NCBI GenBank assembly: GCA_027040375.1
Contig: JALUMJ010000158.1
Coordinates: 1-24,680 of the forward strand
Source: Campylobacteraceae bacterium
Lineage (GTDB): Bacteria > Campylobacterota > Campylobacteria > Campylobacterales > Sulfurospirillaceae
Direction: 5' to 3'
DNA length: 24,680 nt
Below the pieces are notes generated by a model, which was not told where the DNA came from, searched no databases, and was given only the letters and a program-made list of their open reading frames with translations. Shown piece after piece: positions 1 through 7,602 of the stretch (its first letter is position 1; every line of letters starts with the position of its first letter). The translations under genes and the position numbers were made by a program.

Positions 1-310
1 CACTACCTTCGCTCATCAATGAGCCTGTAAAAGTTTTAACGCAAGTTCCCTCAACCACAAGGTTGCCTTTATAACTTCCTGCTGGAAGGTAATCTATGAT
101 TTTTAGATTGCCTAATTTTTGGTCTTGTGCTCTTATGGCATATCCGTCCATAGAAGATGTTTCAAACTCTGGATTGTTTGCTTTTGCGATGATATCCTCT
201 GCCAAGATTCTATCTAGTGCATCACTTAAAAATACTTTTTCTTTGCCATATGTTGAATCTATAGAATTTTCTAACGCTTTTAATGTTTCTTCAAATTTTT
301 CAAATTTCAT
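1..310 (-). CDS. moeA: Molybdopterin molybdenumtransferase MoeA (N-terminal part, 3' end outside window)
   Basis: MoeA inserts molybdate into adenylylated molybdopterin in the cytoplasm, the last step before nucleotide attachment. Only the first 103 codons are in the window; the gene runs off the left edge with no stop. The family hallmark SSMDGYAIRAQD is at about residues 52-63, followed by LPAGSY and a KTFTGSLMSEGS segment. That segment matches the family's RIFTGAPxPxGAD stretch just before the catalytic domain. The ATG at 310-308 directly abuts the moaE stop (TAA then ATG) and has AAGGAT upstream, so it is probably translationally coupled to moaE in a moaD-moaE-moeA operon. Family assignment is secure; completeness cannot be judged. 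Confidence 0.93.
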   Translation of the reverse strand, partial: MKFEKFEETLKALENSIDSTYGKEKVFLSDALDRILAEDIIAKANNPEFETSSMDGYAIRAQDQKLGNLKIIDYLPAGSYKGNLVVEGTCVKTFTGSLMSEGS

Positions 311-757
311 TTAATTATCCTTACTTAATAATCCTGCCCCACTAAGAGCCTGACTTCTTTCTCGAGCATAAACTCTTTTGCCACCAATCAAATCATATTT
401 CCAAATCGGTGCATTTGCTTTAAAGTCTTCTACAAAATCATTTATCAACCTTAGCCCTACTTTTCTTTGAGGCGAGACTACGGCTGATATATAAGAGCTT
501 GTATGATTTAAAACATCTCCTCGCGAGTGAGCCATATATAACATCGCGCCCTCTTTTTTGGCCTTTTCTTGCCAAGCGTTAAACCAATTGTTTAGTATTG
601 GCTCATACACATCAAAACTAAGTCCATCTATGCCTTTCTCATCTCTTACGATTCCGATAAAAGGTATAAGTGCTCCAAAATTTTTATCTTTTACAGCTTT
701 ATACCAACGAGATGTAATCTCTACAACATCTAAAGAGCCATCATGAAGTTCTAGCAT
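311..757 (-). CDS. moaE: Molybdopterin synthase catalytic subunit MoaE
   Basis: MoaE is the large subunit of molybdopterin synthase. With thiocarboxylated MoaD it puts two sulfurs into cyclic pyranopterin monophosphate. Visible family features, counted from the chosen start, are FIGIVRDE (33-40), the AHSRGDV loop (76-82) and APIWKYDLIGG (116-126), whose Lys120 matches the conserved active-site lysine. Length is 148 aa, normal for MoaE. Three starts are possible: 772, 763 and 757. The ATG at 757 is preferred because the GGAGG at 768-764 lies exactly 6 nt upstream. The ATG at 763 touches that GGAGG, and the start at 772 lies inside moaD. The stop abuts the moeA start. Confidence 0.93.
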   Translation of the reverse strand: MLELHDGSLDVVEITSRWYKAVKDKNFGALIPFIGIVRDEKGIDGLSFDVYEPILNNWFNAWQEKAKKEGAMLYMAHSRGDVLNHTSSYISAVVSPQRKVGLRLINDFVEDFKANAPIWKYDLIGGKRVYARERSQALSGAGLLSKDN

Positions 758-759
758 TT

Positions 760-981
760 TCATCCTCCGCAAACTGGCGGTAAAAGTGAGATTTTATCAT
801 TTGGTTGGATTTTCACATCTATTTCATTTACCAAAGTATCGTTGATTGCTACTGCGCAGATATCTAGCCACTCTTCTAGTTTTTTATCTCCAGCAAAAAG
901 CTCTTTTAGCTCTTTTAAGTTTTTTATATCTATATCTTCGGGTTCTTTTCCTATGGGTCCTAAAAATTCTATCCTTGCCAT
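760..981 (-). CDS. moaD: Molybdopterin synthase sulfur carrier subunit MoaD
   Basis: MoaD is the small ubiquitin-fold subunit of molybdopterin synthase. Its C-terminal Gly-Gly is adenylylated and converted to a thiocarboxylate that supplies sulfur to the pterin. The 73 aa product starts MARIEFLGPIGK and ends with the diagnostic VCGG at residues 70-73, after KISLLPP, matching the family's DEVAFxPPVSGG end. The ATG is preceded by AAGGAA. It is the first gene of the moaD-moaE-moeA operon. The codons for the terminal Gly-Gly (GGA GGA) also form the Shine-Dalgarno sequence of moaE, and the TGA stop overlaps an ATG. No fusion or truncation is seen. Confidence 0.93.
   Translation of the reverse strand: MARIEFLGPIGKEPEDIDIKNLKELKELFAGDKKLEEWLDICAVAINDTLVNEIDVKIQPNDKISLLPPVCGG
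764..768 (-). promoter_or_regulatory. Shine-Dalgarno sequence of moaE inside the moaD Gly-Gly codons
   Basis: GGAGG on the minus strand lies 6 nt before the ATG at 757. It is formed by the last two sense codons of moaD, so it links moaE initiation to translation through the end of moaD. It is the main evidence for choosing the 757 start. Confidence 0.7.
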
Positions 982-1009
982 TATGATTCCTTGTTACTTT
1001 TTTACACTT

Positions 1010-1015
1010 ATTATA
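1010..1015 (-). promoter_or_regulatory. Putative -10 box for moaD-moaE-moeA
   Basis: A perfect TATAAT is read on the minus strand about 29 nt upstream of the moaD ATG, inside the divergent intergenic region 982-1129. No clear -35 hexamer is seen, as is usual for sigma-70 promoters of Campylobacterota. An A-tract of eight lies just upstream. Confidence 0.5.
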
Positions 1016-1098
1016 TCAAAAAAAAGGCAATAGTATTAAACAATTGATAAATCTTAGAGTAAAAAAAATCTTAGAGTTTCGATTAAGTTTCAAGGTGA

Positions 1099-1104
1099 TA
1101 TAAT
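1099..1104 (+). promoter_or_regulatory. Putative -10 box for mqnA-gdhA
   Basis: A perfect TATAAT with an upstream TG (GTGATATAAT) lies 25 nt before the mqnA ATG. A good GAGGA ribosome-binding site follows at 1119-1123. The window 982-1129 thus appears to hold two divergent promoters. Confidence 0.6.
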
Positions 1105-1129
1105 TGCGGAAAATTTATGAGGACGCCTT

Positions 1130-1831
1130 ATGATATTTGGAAAAATTGATTATATCAATCTTCTTCCTTTTCATATTTTTCTTAAGAGTTGCAGCATGAA
1201 CAATTCCTTTAAAAAAGCAATTGAGCATAAAAAAGGTGTGCCTTCACTCATAAATAAAAAGTTTCAAAAAAGACAGGTAAGTGCTGCGTTTATCTCAAGT
1301 ATCTATAGTAACTCAAAAAACATTAAAACTCTTCCTCTTGGAATCATAGCGCAAAAAGAAGTTAAAAGCGTCATACTTAAAAATGGACCTTGCAAAGATG
1401 ACTTGGCATCTGCCACATCAAATATATTGCGAAAGGTATTGGGACTTGAGGGCGAAGTACTTATAGGGGATAGAGCTTTAAAATTATATTTACAAAATCC
1501 AAATGATTATATAGATTTAGCTGCATTTTGGCACGATAAATATAACCTTCCCTTTGTATTTGCCGTTTTATGCACAAATAAACACCACCAAATATACAAG
1601 AAATTAGTCAATAACTTCAAAAAGAAGAAAATTAAAATTCCTCAATATATATTAAAAGATTATGCAAAAAAAAGACATATTGAGGCTAAGGAGATTAAAG
1701 AGTATCTAAAACTAATCAGTTACAATATAAACCAAAAAGAAAAGAAAGCGTTGAAGCTTTTTCTGAAAAAGGGCAAAGCTTTAGGTTTTAAAATTAATGC
1801 GTCTAAAGACGCAACAATAAAAGGAAAATAA
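1130..1831 (+). CDS. mqnA: Chorismate dehydratase MqnA (futalosine menaquinone pathway)
   Basis: MqnA dehydrates chorismate to 3-[(1-carboxyvinyl)oxy]benzoate, the first step of the futalosine route to menaquinone used by Campylobacterota. Family landmarks are GKIDYINLLP (4-13), GIIAQKEVKSV (71-81), VLIGDRAL (110-117) and DLAAFWHDKYNLPFVFAV (129-146). The last is the well-conserved MqnA core. At 233 aa it is shorter than many MqnA proteins (about 270-290 aa), but the short form is what I recall for epsilonproteobacterial homologues. The C-terminal third is very lysine-rich. GAGGA at 1119-1123 supports the ATG. Its TAA is one base from the gdhA ATG, so the two are probably cotranscribed. Assignment rests on motif recognition, not a search. 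Confidence 0.82.
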   Translation: MIFGKIDYINLLPFHIFLKSCSMNNSFKKAIEHKKGVPSLINKKFQKRQVSAAFISSIYSNSKNIKTLPLGIIAQKEVKSVILKNGPCKDDLASATSNILRKVLGLEGEVLIGDRALKLYLQNPNDYIDLAAFWHDKYNLPFVFAVLCTNKHHQIYKKLVNNFKKKKIKIPQYILKDYAKKRHIEAKEIKEYLKLISYNINQKEKKALKLFLKKGKALGFKINASKDATIKGK

Positions 1832-1832
1832 A

Positions 1833-3194
1833 ATGGCAATTCAACACAGAATCGATGAAGTACTTGCAACTACAATGTACAGCACACCAGGTCAAGCAGA
1901 GTTTTATCAAGCAGTTGATGAAGTATTACAATCGCTAGAACCACTTCTTCAAAGAGAGCATAAATATACTGATAATAATATATTAAGCAGAATCGTAATT
2001 CCGGAGAGACAAATCATATTTAGGGTTTGTTGGATTGATGACAAAGGTGTAATCCAAACAAACATAGGTTACCGCGTACAATTTAACTCAGCAATCGGAC
2101 CATACAAAGGAGGCTTAAGATTACATCCTACTGTAAATTTGGGTATTATCAAATTTTTGGGATTTGAACAAATATTTAAAAATTCACTAACTGGTCTAAA
2201 TATCGGTGGCGCAAAAGGTGGTTCAAACTTTGACCCTAAAGGCAAAAGTGATGGCGAAGTGATGAGATTTTGTCAATCATTCATGACAGAACTTTCAAAA
2301 TACATCGGTGAAACTATAGATGTTCCAGCAGGCGACATCGGAACTGGTGGTAGAGAGATTGGTTACATGTACGGTCAATACAAAAGAATCACAAATAAAT
2401 TTGAAGGCGTACTTACTGGTAAAGGACTTAACTGGGGTGGCTCACTTGCAAGAACTGAAGCTACTGGTTTTGGTTCAGTTTATTTTGCAGATAATTACCT
2501 TAGAAAAGTAGGAAATGGCTTAGAAGGCAAAGTTGCTACAGTTTCAGGAAGTGGTAATGTTGCAATCTATACTATCCAAAAACTTTATGAGATGGGTGCA
2601 AAACCTGTCACATGTAGTGATTCTCGAGGTATGATTTACCATAAAGATGGTATCAATTTAGATACGCTTCACCTAGTTAAAGAGGTAAATAGAGCGTCTC
2701 TTACAGAGTATGCAAAAGCTCATCCAGATGCAGTTTATACTCCTGTTGCTGATTATGCAAAAGATACAAATGCAGTTTGGGCAGTTCCTTGTGATGTTGC
2801 ATTTCCAAGTGCAACTCAAAATGAGCTTAATCTAAATGACGCTAAAAACTTAAAGAAAAATGGTTGTATCTTAGTCAATGAAGGTGCAAATATGCCTACA
2901 ACTCCAGAAGCAATCGAATTCTTGATGGCAAACAACATCATGTACTCACCAGGTAAAGCTTCGAATGCTGGTGGAGTTGCCACAAGTCAGTTAGAAATGG
3001 AACAAAATGCAAGCATGGGTAAATGGTCATTTGCCGAGGTAGATACTAGACTACAAGGTATTATGAAAGACATATTTGATTTATCATATGAAACAGCAGA
3101 AGAGTTTGACAATAAAGGCAATATTATGATGGGTGCGAATATAGCAGGATTTAGAAAAGTTGCAGATTCTATGTTAGACCAAGGCGCAGTATAA
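1833..3194 (+). CDS. gdhA: Glutamate dehydrogenase (NADP-type, hexameric)
   Basis: It reversibly aminates 2-oxoglutarate to glutamate in the cytoplasm. At 453 aa it has the length of the hexameric NADP-dependent family. Order of features: substrate-binding segment with Lys92 in GPYKGGLRLHP, catalytic Lys128 in GGAKGG, and catalytic Asp168 in VPAGDIGTGGREIGY. A Rossmann dinucleotide motif follows, VSGSGNVA (237-244). NADP preference is inferred from overall resemblance to E. coli GdhA, not from a diagnosed cofactor pocket. AAAGGA precedes the ATG, which lies one base after the mqnA stop. A strong hairpin at 3203-3226 follows. The pairing with a menaquinone gene looks positional rather than functional. 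Confidence 0.96.
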   Translation: MAIQHRIDEVLATTMYSTPGQAEFYQAVDEVLQSLEPLLQREHKYTDNNILSRIVIPERQIIFRVCWIDDKGVIQTNIGYRVQFNSAIGPYKGGLRLHPTVNLGIIKFLGFEQIFKNSLTGLNIGGAKGGSNFDPKGKSDGEVMRFCQSFMTELSKYIGETIDVPAGDIGTGGREIGYMYGQYKRITNKFEGVLTGKGLNWGGSLARTEATGFGSVYFADNYLRKVGNGLEGKVATVSGSGNVAIYTIQKLYEMGAKPVTCSDSRGMIYHKDGINLDTLHLVKEVNRASLTEYAKAHPDAVYTPVADYAKDTNAVWAVPCDVAFPSATQNELNLNDAKNLKKNGCILVNEGANMPTTPEAIEFLMANNIMYSPGKASNAGGVATSQLEMEQNASMGKWSFAEVDTRLQGIMKDIFDLSYETAEEFDNKGNIMMGANIAGFRKVADSMLDQGAV

Positions 3195-3202
3195 AGATAC
3201 AG

Positions 3203-3226
3203 GCAAAGAGGGATTTCCCTCTTTGC
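3203..3226 (+). terminator. Hairpin terminator after gdhA
   Basis: A perfect inverted repeat, GCAAAGAGGG / CCCTCTTTGC with a 4-base loop, begins 8 bases after the gdhA stop. The downstream run is TAAATT rather than a clean T tract, so termination may be imperfect. Confidence 0.65.
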
Positions 3227-3303
3227 TAAATTCCCTATAAGCATAAATTTACAACATAAATGTTATCATCTTCAAAAGATATTTTTTTGGAGGCCATAAA
3301 TAC

Positions 3304-4149
3304 ATGCGAAATTTTATACTAATCTTAGCACTATTAGTTTCTACAGTTTTTGCTAAAACATTCTCTTTTACCATAGTGCCGGACCACAATATAGAAAAAC
3401 TCAAAAAAAGTTACAATAAACTAGCAATATATCTACAAAAAATGCTACATGTTGATGTGAGATTTGTGCCAACAACTTCGTATAGTGATTCCATATCTGC
3501 TTTTGCTAACAACAAAGTTCAAATGGGATGGTTTGGAGCGTTAGCAGGGATAAAAGCCAGGAAAACTGTAAAAGGCTCATCTGTTATCGCGCAGGGACTT
3601 GAAGATACACAATTTTATTCATATTTTATAGCAAATACAAGTACAAAACTAGAGAAATCTCGTAGATTTCCAAAAGGAATAGAAGGCAAATCTTTTACAT
3701 TTGGTCCCAAAGAATCAACTTCGGGAAGACTAATGCCAGAGTATTATATAAGATGGATTTTGCGAAAAACACCGCAGCAAGCATTTTCAAAAGTTGGGTT
3801 CTCAGGAAGCCATTCCAAAACCATACTCGAAGTACAAAGTGGTAAATATCAAACAGGAGTTGTTAATTACGCTGTTTGGGACAAAATGTTAAAAGATGGG
3901 TCGATTGACACTTCCAAAGTCAAAGTTATATGGAAATCTTTAAAATACCCTGACTATCAGTTTTCTATTCGAGGTGATGTTGACAAACAATTTGGTGCTG
4001 GCTTTACTAAACAAGTTCAAAATGCTCTACTAAAGATAAAAGACAAAGAGATACTCTTGGCTTTTCCAAGAAGTAAATTTATAAAAGCAGACAATTCAGA
4101 ATACGAAATCGTAAAAAGAGCAATCCAAGCGGTTGGACTACTCAAATAA
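3304..4149 (+). CDS. PhnD/SsuA-family periplasmic substrate-binding protein, stand-alone
   Basis: This is an exported solute-binding protein of the phosphate/phosphite/phosphonate (PhnD-like) class. A signal peptide covers residues 1-17, with a hydrophobic core and likely cleavage at VFA-KTF. The mature part carries family marks: QMGWFGALAGIKAR (73-86), FTFGPKESTSGRLMPEY (131-147) containing the STSG ligand-loop motif (138-141), and GVVNYAVWDKM. The ATG follows GGAGG at 3289-3293 with 10 nt spacing. No ABC permease or ATPase gene is adjacent: gdhA is upstream behind a terminator, and the convergent upp is downstream. In Campylobacterota, solitary PhnD-like proteins can act as sensor or chemoreceptor partners, so a transport role is not established. 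The ligand is unknown. Confidence 0.85.
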   Translation: MRNFILILALLVSTVFAKTFSFTIVPDHNIEKLKKSYNKLAIYLQKMLHVDVRFVPTTSYSDSISAFANNKVQMGWFGALAGIKARKTVKGSSVIAQGLEDTQFYSYFIANTSTKLEKSRRFPKGIEGKSFTFGPKESTSGRLMPEYYIRWILRKTPQQAFSKVGFSGSHSKTILEVQSGKYQTGVVNYAVWDKMLKDGSIDTSKVKVIWKSLKYPDYQFSIRGDVDKQFGAGFTKQVQNALLKIKDKEILLAFPRSKFIKADNSEYEIVKRAIQAVGLLK

Positions 4150-4188
4150 GACCAAATATAATAGGTTATCATCATATTATAAATTGTT

Positions 4189-4212
4189 AAAAAGGGTTTT
4201 TAAGCCCTTTTT
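4189..4212. terminator. Bidirectional terminator between the PhnD-like gene and upp
   Basis: Inverted repeat AAAAAGGGTT / AGCCCTTTTT with a TTTA loop sits between two convergent genes. The T-rich right arm serves the plus strand, and the complementary A-rich left arm serves the minus strand. Confidence 0.75.
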
Positions 4213-4214
4213 GC

Positions 4215-4844
4215 TTAATTTATAGTATTAAAAACTCTATCTCCTGCATCTCCAAGACCTGGTACTATATACCCCTTGTTATTTAATCCATCATCTATAT
4301 GCGCAGTATAGACCTTTACATCAGGATGAATTTTTGAAAACTTTTTGAGACCTTCTGGAGCTGAAACTAAGGCGATAAACCTGATGTCTTTAATGCCTTT
4401 GCTTTTTAGAAAATTAACAGCATCTATCGCCGTTCCGCCTGTTGCAAACATAGGGTCTATGATTATAGCGGTTCGCTCCATGTGGTCTTTTGGAAGTTTG
4501 GCATAAAAAAATTCAGCCTCAAGAGTCTTTTCATTTCTTTGAAAACCTAAAAAGCCGACACTCGCATCTGGTATAAGCTTAAAAATCCCATCAAGCATAC
4601 CAAGAGCTGCCCGAAGAATCGGGCAGATCATGATTTTCGTATCTAACTTCTTAGTTTTAGCTTGTGCAACTGGAGTTTGCACCACCGTATCACGAAGTGG
4701 CAAATCTCTTGTCGCTTCAAAAAGCATAAGATAAGATATCTCATCTACAAGTAATCTAAAATGAAAAGGATCAGTCTTCTCATCTCTTAGGATTGAAAGT
4801 TTATGCTCTATGAGAGGATGGTGAATTACAGTTACATTATCCAT
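4215..4844 (-). CDS. upp: Uracil phosphoribosyltransferase
   Basis: It converts uracil and PRPP to UMP in pyrimidine salvage. The 209 aa length equals the E. coli enzyme. The PRPP-binding loop IIIDPMFATGGTA is at 127-139. The uracil-binding C-terminal motif PGLGDAGDR is at 195-203, and the CPILRAALGM segment at 74-83 is also typical. The ATG is one base after the malic enzyme stop, with a modest AGGA upstream, so it is the last gene of a gltX-malic enzyme-upp unit ending at the bidirectional terminator. No anomaly is seen. Confidence 0.96.
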   Translation of the reverse strand: MDNVTVIHHPLIEHKLSILRDEKTDPFHFRLLVDEISYLMLFEATRDLPLRDTVVQTPVAQAKTKKLDTKIMICPILRAALGMLDGIFKLIPDASVGFLGFQRNEKTLEAEFFYAKLPKDHMERTAIIIDPMFATGGTAIDAVNFLKSKGIKDIRFIALVSAPEGLKKFSKIHPDVKVYTAHIDDGLNNKGYIVPGLGDAGDRVFNTIN

Positions 4845-4845
4845 A

Positions 4846-6108
4846 TTATAGTCCTATTTTTTTAGCTAATTCTTTTTTGTAAGCTTCGATATCAAAGTCT
4901 TTTACACCAGCAACGCCGTCATCTATAGCGGCTTGTGCAACTGCAGGAGCTACCCAAATAAGAACTCTTTTATCAAATGGTGTCGGTATGATATACTCTA
5001 ATCCAAATTTTAAATCTTTTCCATTGTAGGCATCTTTTACATATTGAGGAACATCCTCTTTAGCAAGTGCTGCCAATGCACGAGCTGCTGCCATTTTCAT
5101 GCCTTCAGTTACTTTAGTAGCTCTTACATCAAGTGCACCTCTAAATATAAATGGAAAGCCAAGAACATTATTTACTTGGTTTGGATAATCACTTCTACCT
5201 GTACCCATCATAACATCATCTCTTACTTCTTTTACAAGTTCAGGTGTGATTTCTGGAGTTGGATTAGCTAGAGCAAATATAATAGGGCTAGGGTTCATGG
5301 AAAGAACCATATCTTGAGAAAGAATTCCTGGAGCTGAAAGACCTAGGAACATGTCCGCACCCTTCATGGCATCTTCCAAAGTTCTATCATCTGTTTCAAG
5401 CGCAAATGCTTGCTTGTATTTGTTTAAATCTGTCCTTTTACTTTGAATAACACCTTTAGAATCTAACATAACGATGTGTTTAGCACCCAAAAGTCTATAC
5501 ATGTTGGCACATGCTGTTCCTGCAGCTCCCGCGCCGCTAACTACTATCTTCATGTCTTCAATTTTTTTACCACTGATTTCAAGAGCATTTATAATCCCAG
5601 CACTTGTAATCATAGCCGTTCCGTGTTGGTCATCATGCATAACAGGGATATTTACAGCAGCTTGTACTCTTTGTTCTATCTCAAAACACTTTGGAGCTTT
5701 GATATCTTCTAGATTGATACCGCCAAAAGTAGGAGCTAAAGCTATACAAATCTCGATAATTTTTTCTGTATCTTTTTCATCTAATTCTATATCAAAAGCA
5801 TCAACATCTGCAAACTTTTTAAACAGAACTGACTTTCCTTCCATAACTGGTTTTCCACCAAGCGCACCTAAATCCCCAAGACCTAAAACTGCTGTACAAT
5901 CACTAATAACACCCACCAAGTTTGCTTTATTTGTGTATTTGTATGCTAACTCTGGATCTTTTGCGATTTCTAGACATGGAAATGCAACACCTGGGGTGTA
6001 TGCCATCGACAACTGCGCTGCTGTAGCACATGGTGTTTTTAAATCTATACCAATTTTACCGCCTACATGATAATCTAACGAATCTTGTTCAAATGTTTCT
6101 TTGCTCAT
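4846..6108 (-). CDS. Malic enzyme, short form (malate to pyruvate)
   Basis: It oxidatively decarboxylates malate to pyruvate. Visible features are catalytic Tyr37 in SMAYTPGV, Lys92 in MEGKSVLFK, the metal-binding NLED (132-135) and HDDQHGTA (158-165), and the nucleotide-binding SGAGAAG (191-197). At 420 aa it is the short form without the C-terminal phosphotransacetylase-like domain of E. coli MaeB. The ATG follows AAGGA. It lies 12 nt after gltX and 1 nt before upp. NAD versus NADP use cannot be read from the sequence with confidence. In C. jejuni the equivalent gene at the same relative position is annotated as a malate oxidoreductase. Confidence 0.94.
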   Translation of the reverse strand: MSKETFEQDSLDYHVGGKIGIDLKTPCATAAQLSMAYTPGVAFPCLEIAKDPELAYKYTNKANLVGVISDCTAVLGLGDLGALGGKPVMEGKSVLFKKFADVDAFDIELDEKDTEKIIEICIALAPTFGGINLEDIKAPKCFEIEQRVQAAVNIPVMHDDQHGTAMITSAGIINALEISGKKIEDMKIVVSGAGAAGTACANMYRLLGAKHIVMLDSKGVIQSKRTDLNKYKQAFALETDDRTLEDAMKGADMFLGLSAPGILSQDMVLSMNPSPIIFALANPTPEITPELVKEVRDDVMMGTGRSDYPNQVNNVLGFPFIFRGALDVRATKVTEGMKMAAARALAALAKEDVPQYVKDAYNGKDLKFGLEYIIPTPFDKRVLIWVAPAVAQAAIDDGVAGVKDFDIEAYKKELAKKIGL

Positions 6109-6120
6109 TTTCTTTTCCTT

Positions 6121-7509
6121 TTAAAATTTATGGTTTAATAGCTTGTCTATCCTAGCTATAACATTTTGATATCCAATTATATTTAAAACTTCAAATACAG
6201 ATGGACTCACCGCACTCCCCACCATAGCGATTCTTATAGGCTGAGCTAAATCTTTTAATTTTAACCCATTAACTTCCAAGAATTTTTTTGCTAAAACTTC
6301 AAACTCTGATGCACTACTGCATTCCCCATTGGCTCTCAAAGCTTGCTTAAATGCTTCTAAATTTTCTAGGGCATCACCTTTTATAAACTTTTTACATGCT
6401 TTTTCATCATAATTTATTGGCTCATCTACTATATTTTTCACCATAATAGCCAACTCTTTTATGGTTTTAGCTCTATCTCTTAAAACTTCAATCAATTCTT
6501 CTTTTCGTGAAAAATCGCTTACGCTTACATCAAAAAATTCTAACTCTTTTACCAGCCTATCTACTGGCAATTTTTTAATATACTGTGCATTTAGCCATAG
6601 TAGTTTTTCTTCATTATATGCTGAAGCTGACTTATTTATGTTTTTTGGATCGAAAAATTCTATCATTTCATCTAAGCTAAACAGTTCTTGATCGCCATGA
6701 CTCCAGCCAAGTCTAACTAGAAAATTCAAAAGTGCTTCAGGCAAATATCCTTCATTTTTATACTCCATAACATCAAGTGCACCATCTCTTTTGGAAAGTT
6801 TTTTACCCTGATTATTGAGTATCATAGGAACATGATAAAATTTGGGAATCTTAAATCCTAATGCTTTATATATAACGATTTGTTTTGGAGTATTTGAGAG
6901 ATGATCATCACCTCTAATCACATCAGTGATATTCATCAAGGCGTCATCGATGGTTACCACAAAATTATAAGTAGGGGTTCCATCACTTCTTGCTATGATA
7001 AAATCATCAAGCATATCTTTGACATTAAAGTGCACTTCACCTTTAACGCCGTCAACAAAAGATATCTCACCTTCCATAGGTGCTTTTATCCTGATGACAG
7101 GCTCTACACCAGATGGCGGTTCGCCTGTAAAATCTCTGTATCTTCCATCATAATGCGGTCTAATTTTATCGGCACTCTGAGACGCTCTTAACTCATCCAA
7201 TTCTTGGCGACTCATATAACACTTATAGGCTTTGCCTTCTTCTAAAAGCTGCTTTACATATGATTTATATATATCAAATCTAGTTGATTGGTATATAATT
7301 TCTCCATCGTGCGATAGATTTGTCCAAGCAAACGCATTTTCAATCGCCTCCGCAGCTTCTTTTGAGTTTCTCTTAAGATCAGTGTCTTCAATACGCAATA
7401 AGAATTTCCCATCATTTTTTCTAGACCAAAGATAACTGTAAAGTGCAGTTCTCAAGCCTCCTATATGGAGATATCCCGTAGGACTTGGGGCAAATCTTGT
7501 TATAATCAT
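6121..7509 (-). CDS. gltX: Glutamyl-tRNA synthetase (GltX1-like)
   Basis: It charges tRNA with glutamate. The class I signatures are HIGG at 15-18, inside RFAPSPTGYLHIGGLRTA, and KLSKR at 237-241. The glutamate/tRNA acceptor region GTPTYNFVVTIDDALM lies between them. The protein is 462 aa from the chosen start. An upstream in-frame start at 7551 would add 14 residues (MVIISNIYLK...) before the conserved N-terminus and is rejected, since AAAAGG lies upstream of the ATG at 7509. Campylobacterota usually encode two GluRS paralogues, one mischarging tRNA-Gln. The sequence resembles my memory of H. pylori GltX1, but the tRNA specificity is an inference and the numbering differs between genera. Confidence 0.95.
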   Translation of the reverse strand: MIITRFAPSPTGYLHIGGLRTALYSYLWSRKNDGKFLLRIEDTDLKRNSKEAAEAIENAFAWTNLSHDGEIIYQSTRFDIYKSYVKQLLEEGKAYKCYMSRQELDELRASQSADKIRPHYDGRYRDFTGEPPSGVEPVIRIKAPMEGEISFVDGVKGEVHFNVKDMLDDFIIARSDGTPTYNFVVTIDDALMNITDVIRGDDHLSNTPKQIVIYKALGFKIPKFYHVPMILNNQGKKLSKRDGALDVMEYKNEGYLPEALLNFLVRLGWSHGDQELFSLDEMIEFFDPKNINKSASAYNEEKLLWLNAQYIKKLPVDRLVKELEFFDVSVSDFSRKEELIEVLRDRAKTIKELAIMVKNIVDEPINYDEKACKKFIKGDALENLEAFKQALRANGECSSASEFEVLAKKFLEVNGLKLKDLAQPIRIAMVGSAVSPSVFEVLNIIGYQNVIARIDKLLNHKF

Positions 7510-7539
7510 AAAAACAGACCTTTTTAAATATATATTTGA

Positions 7540-7545
7540 TATAAT
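7540..7545 (+). promoter_or_regulatory. Putative -10 box for the SurA-like gene
   Basis: TATAAT within TTTGATATAAT, 57 nt before the GTG start of the SurA-like gene, in the divergent gltX/surA-like region. The same AT-rich region must also hold the gltX promoter. A TATAAT read on the minus strand lies at 7558-7563. Confidence 0.45.
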
Positions 7546-7602
7546 AACCAATAAAAAATTATATAAGCTTTTTACTTAACATTACTTAACAAAGGACAAT
7601 TA

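Noticed and set aside
3227..3303. A promoter for the PhnD-like gene (TATAAG near 3236 or TTATCAT near 3262)
   Set aside because: Neither candidate is convincing in sequence or spacing. A promoter is expected after the gdhA hairpin, but I cannot place it.
5474..6070. A 198-codon open frame on the plus strand opposite the malic enzyme gene
   Set aside because: It mirrors the codon pattern of a well-supported gene with all catalytic motifs, has no ribosome-binding site or recognisable domain, and is typical of antisense shadow frames.
7510..7551. 14-residue N-terminal extension of GltX
   Set aside because: The conserved N-terminus of GluRS begins at MIITRFAPSPTG. The extension runs into the promoter region, and the ATG at 7509 has an upstream AAAAGG.
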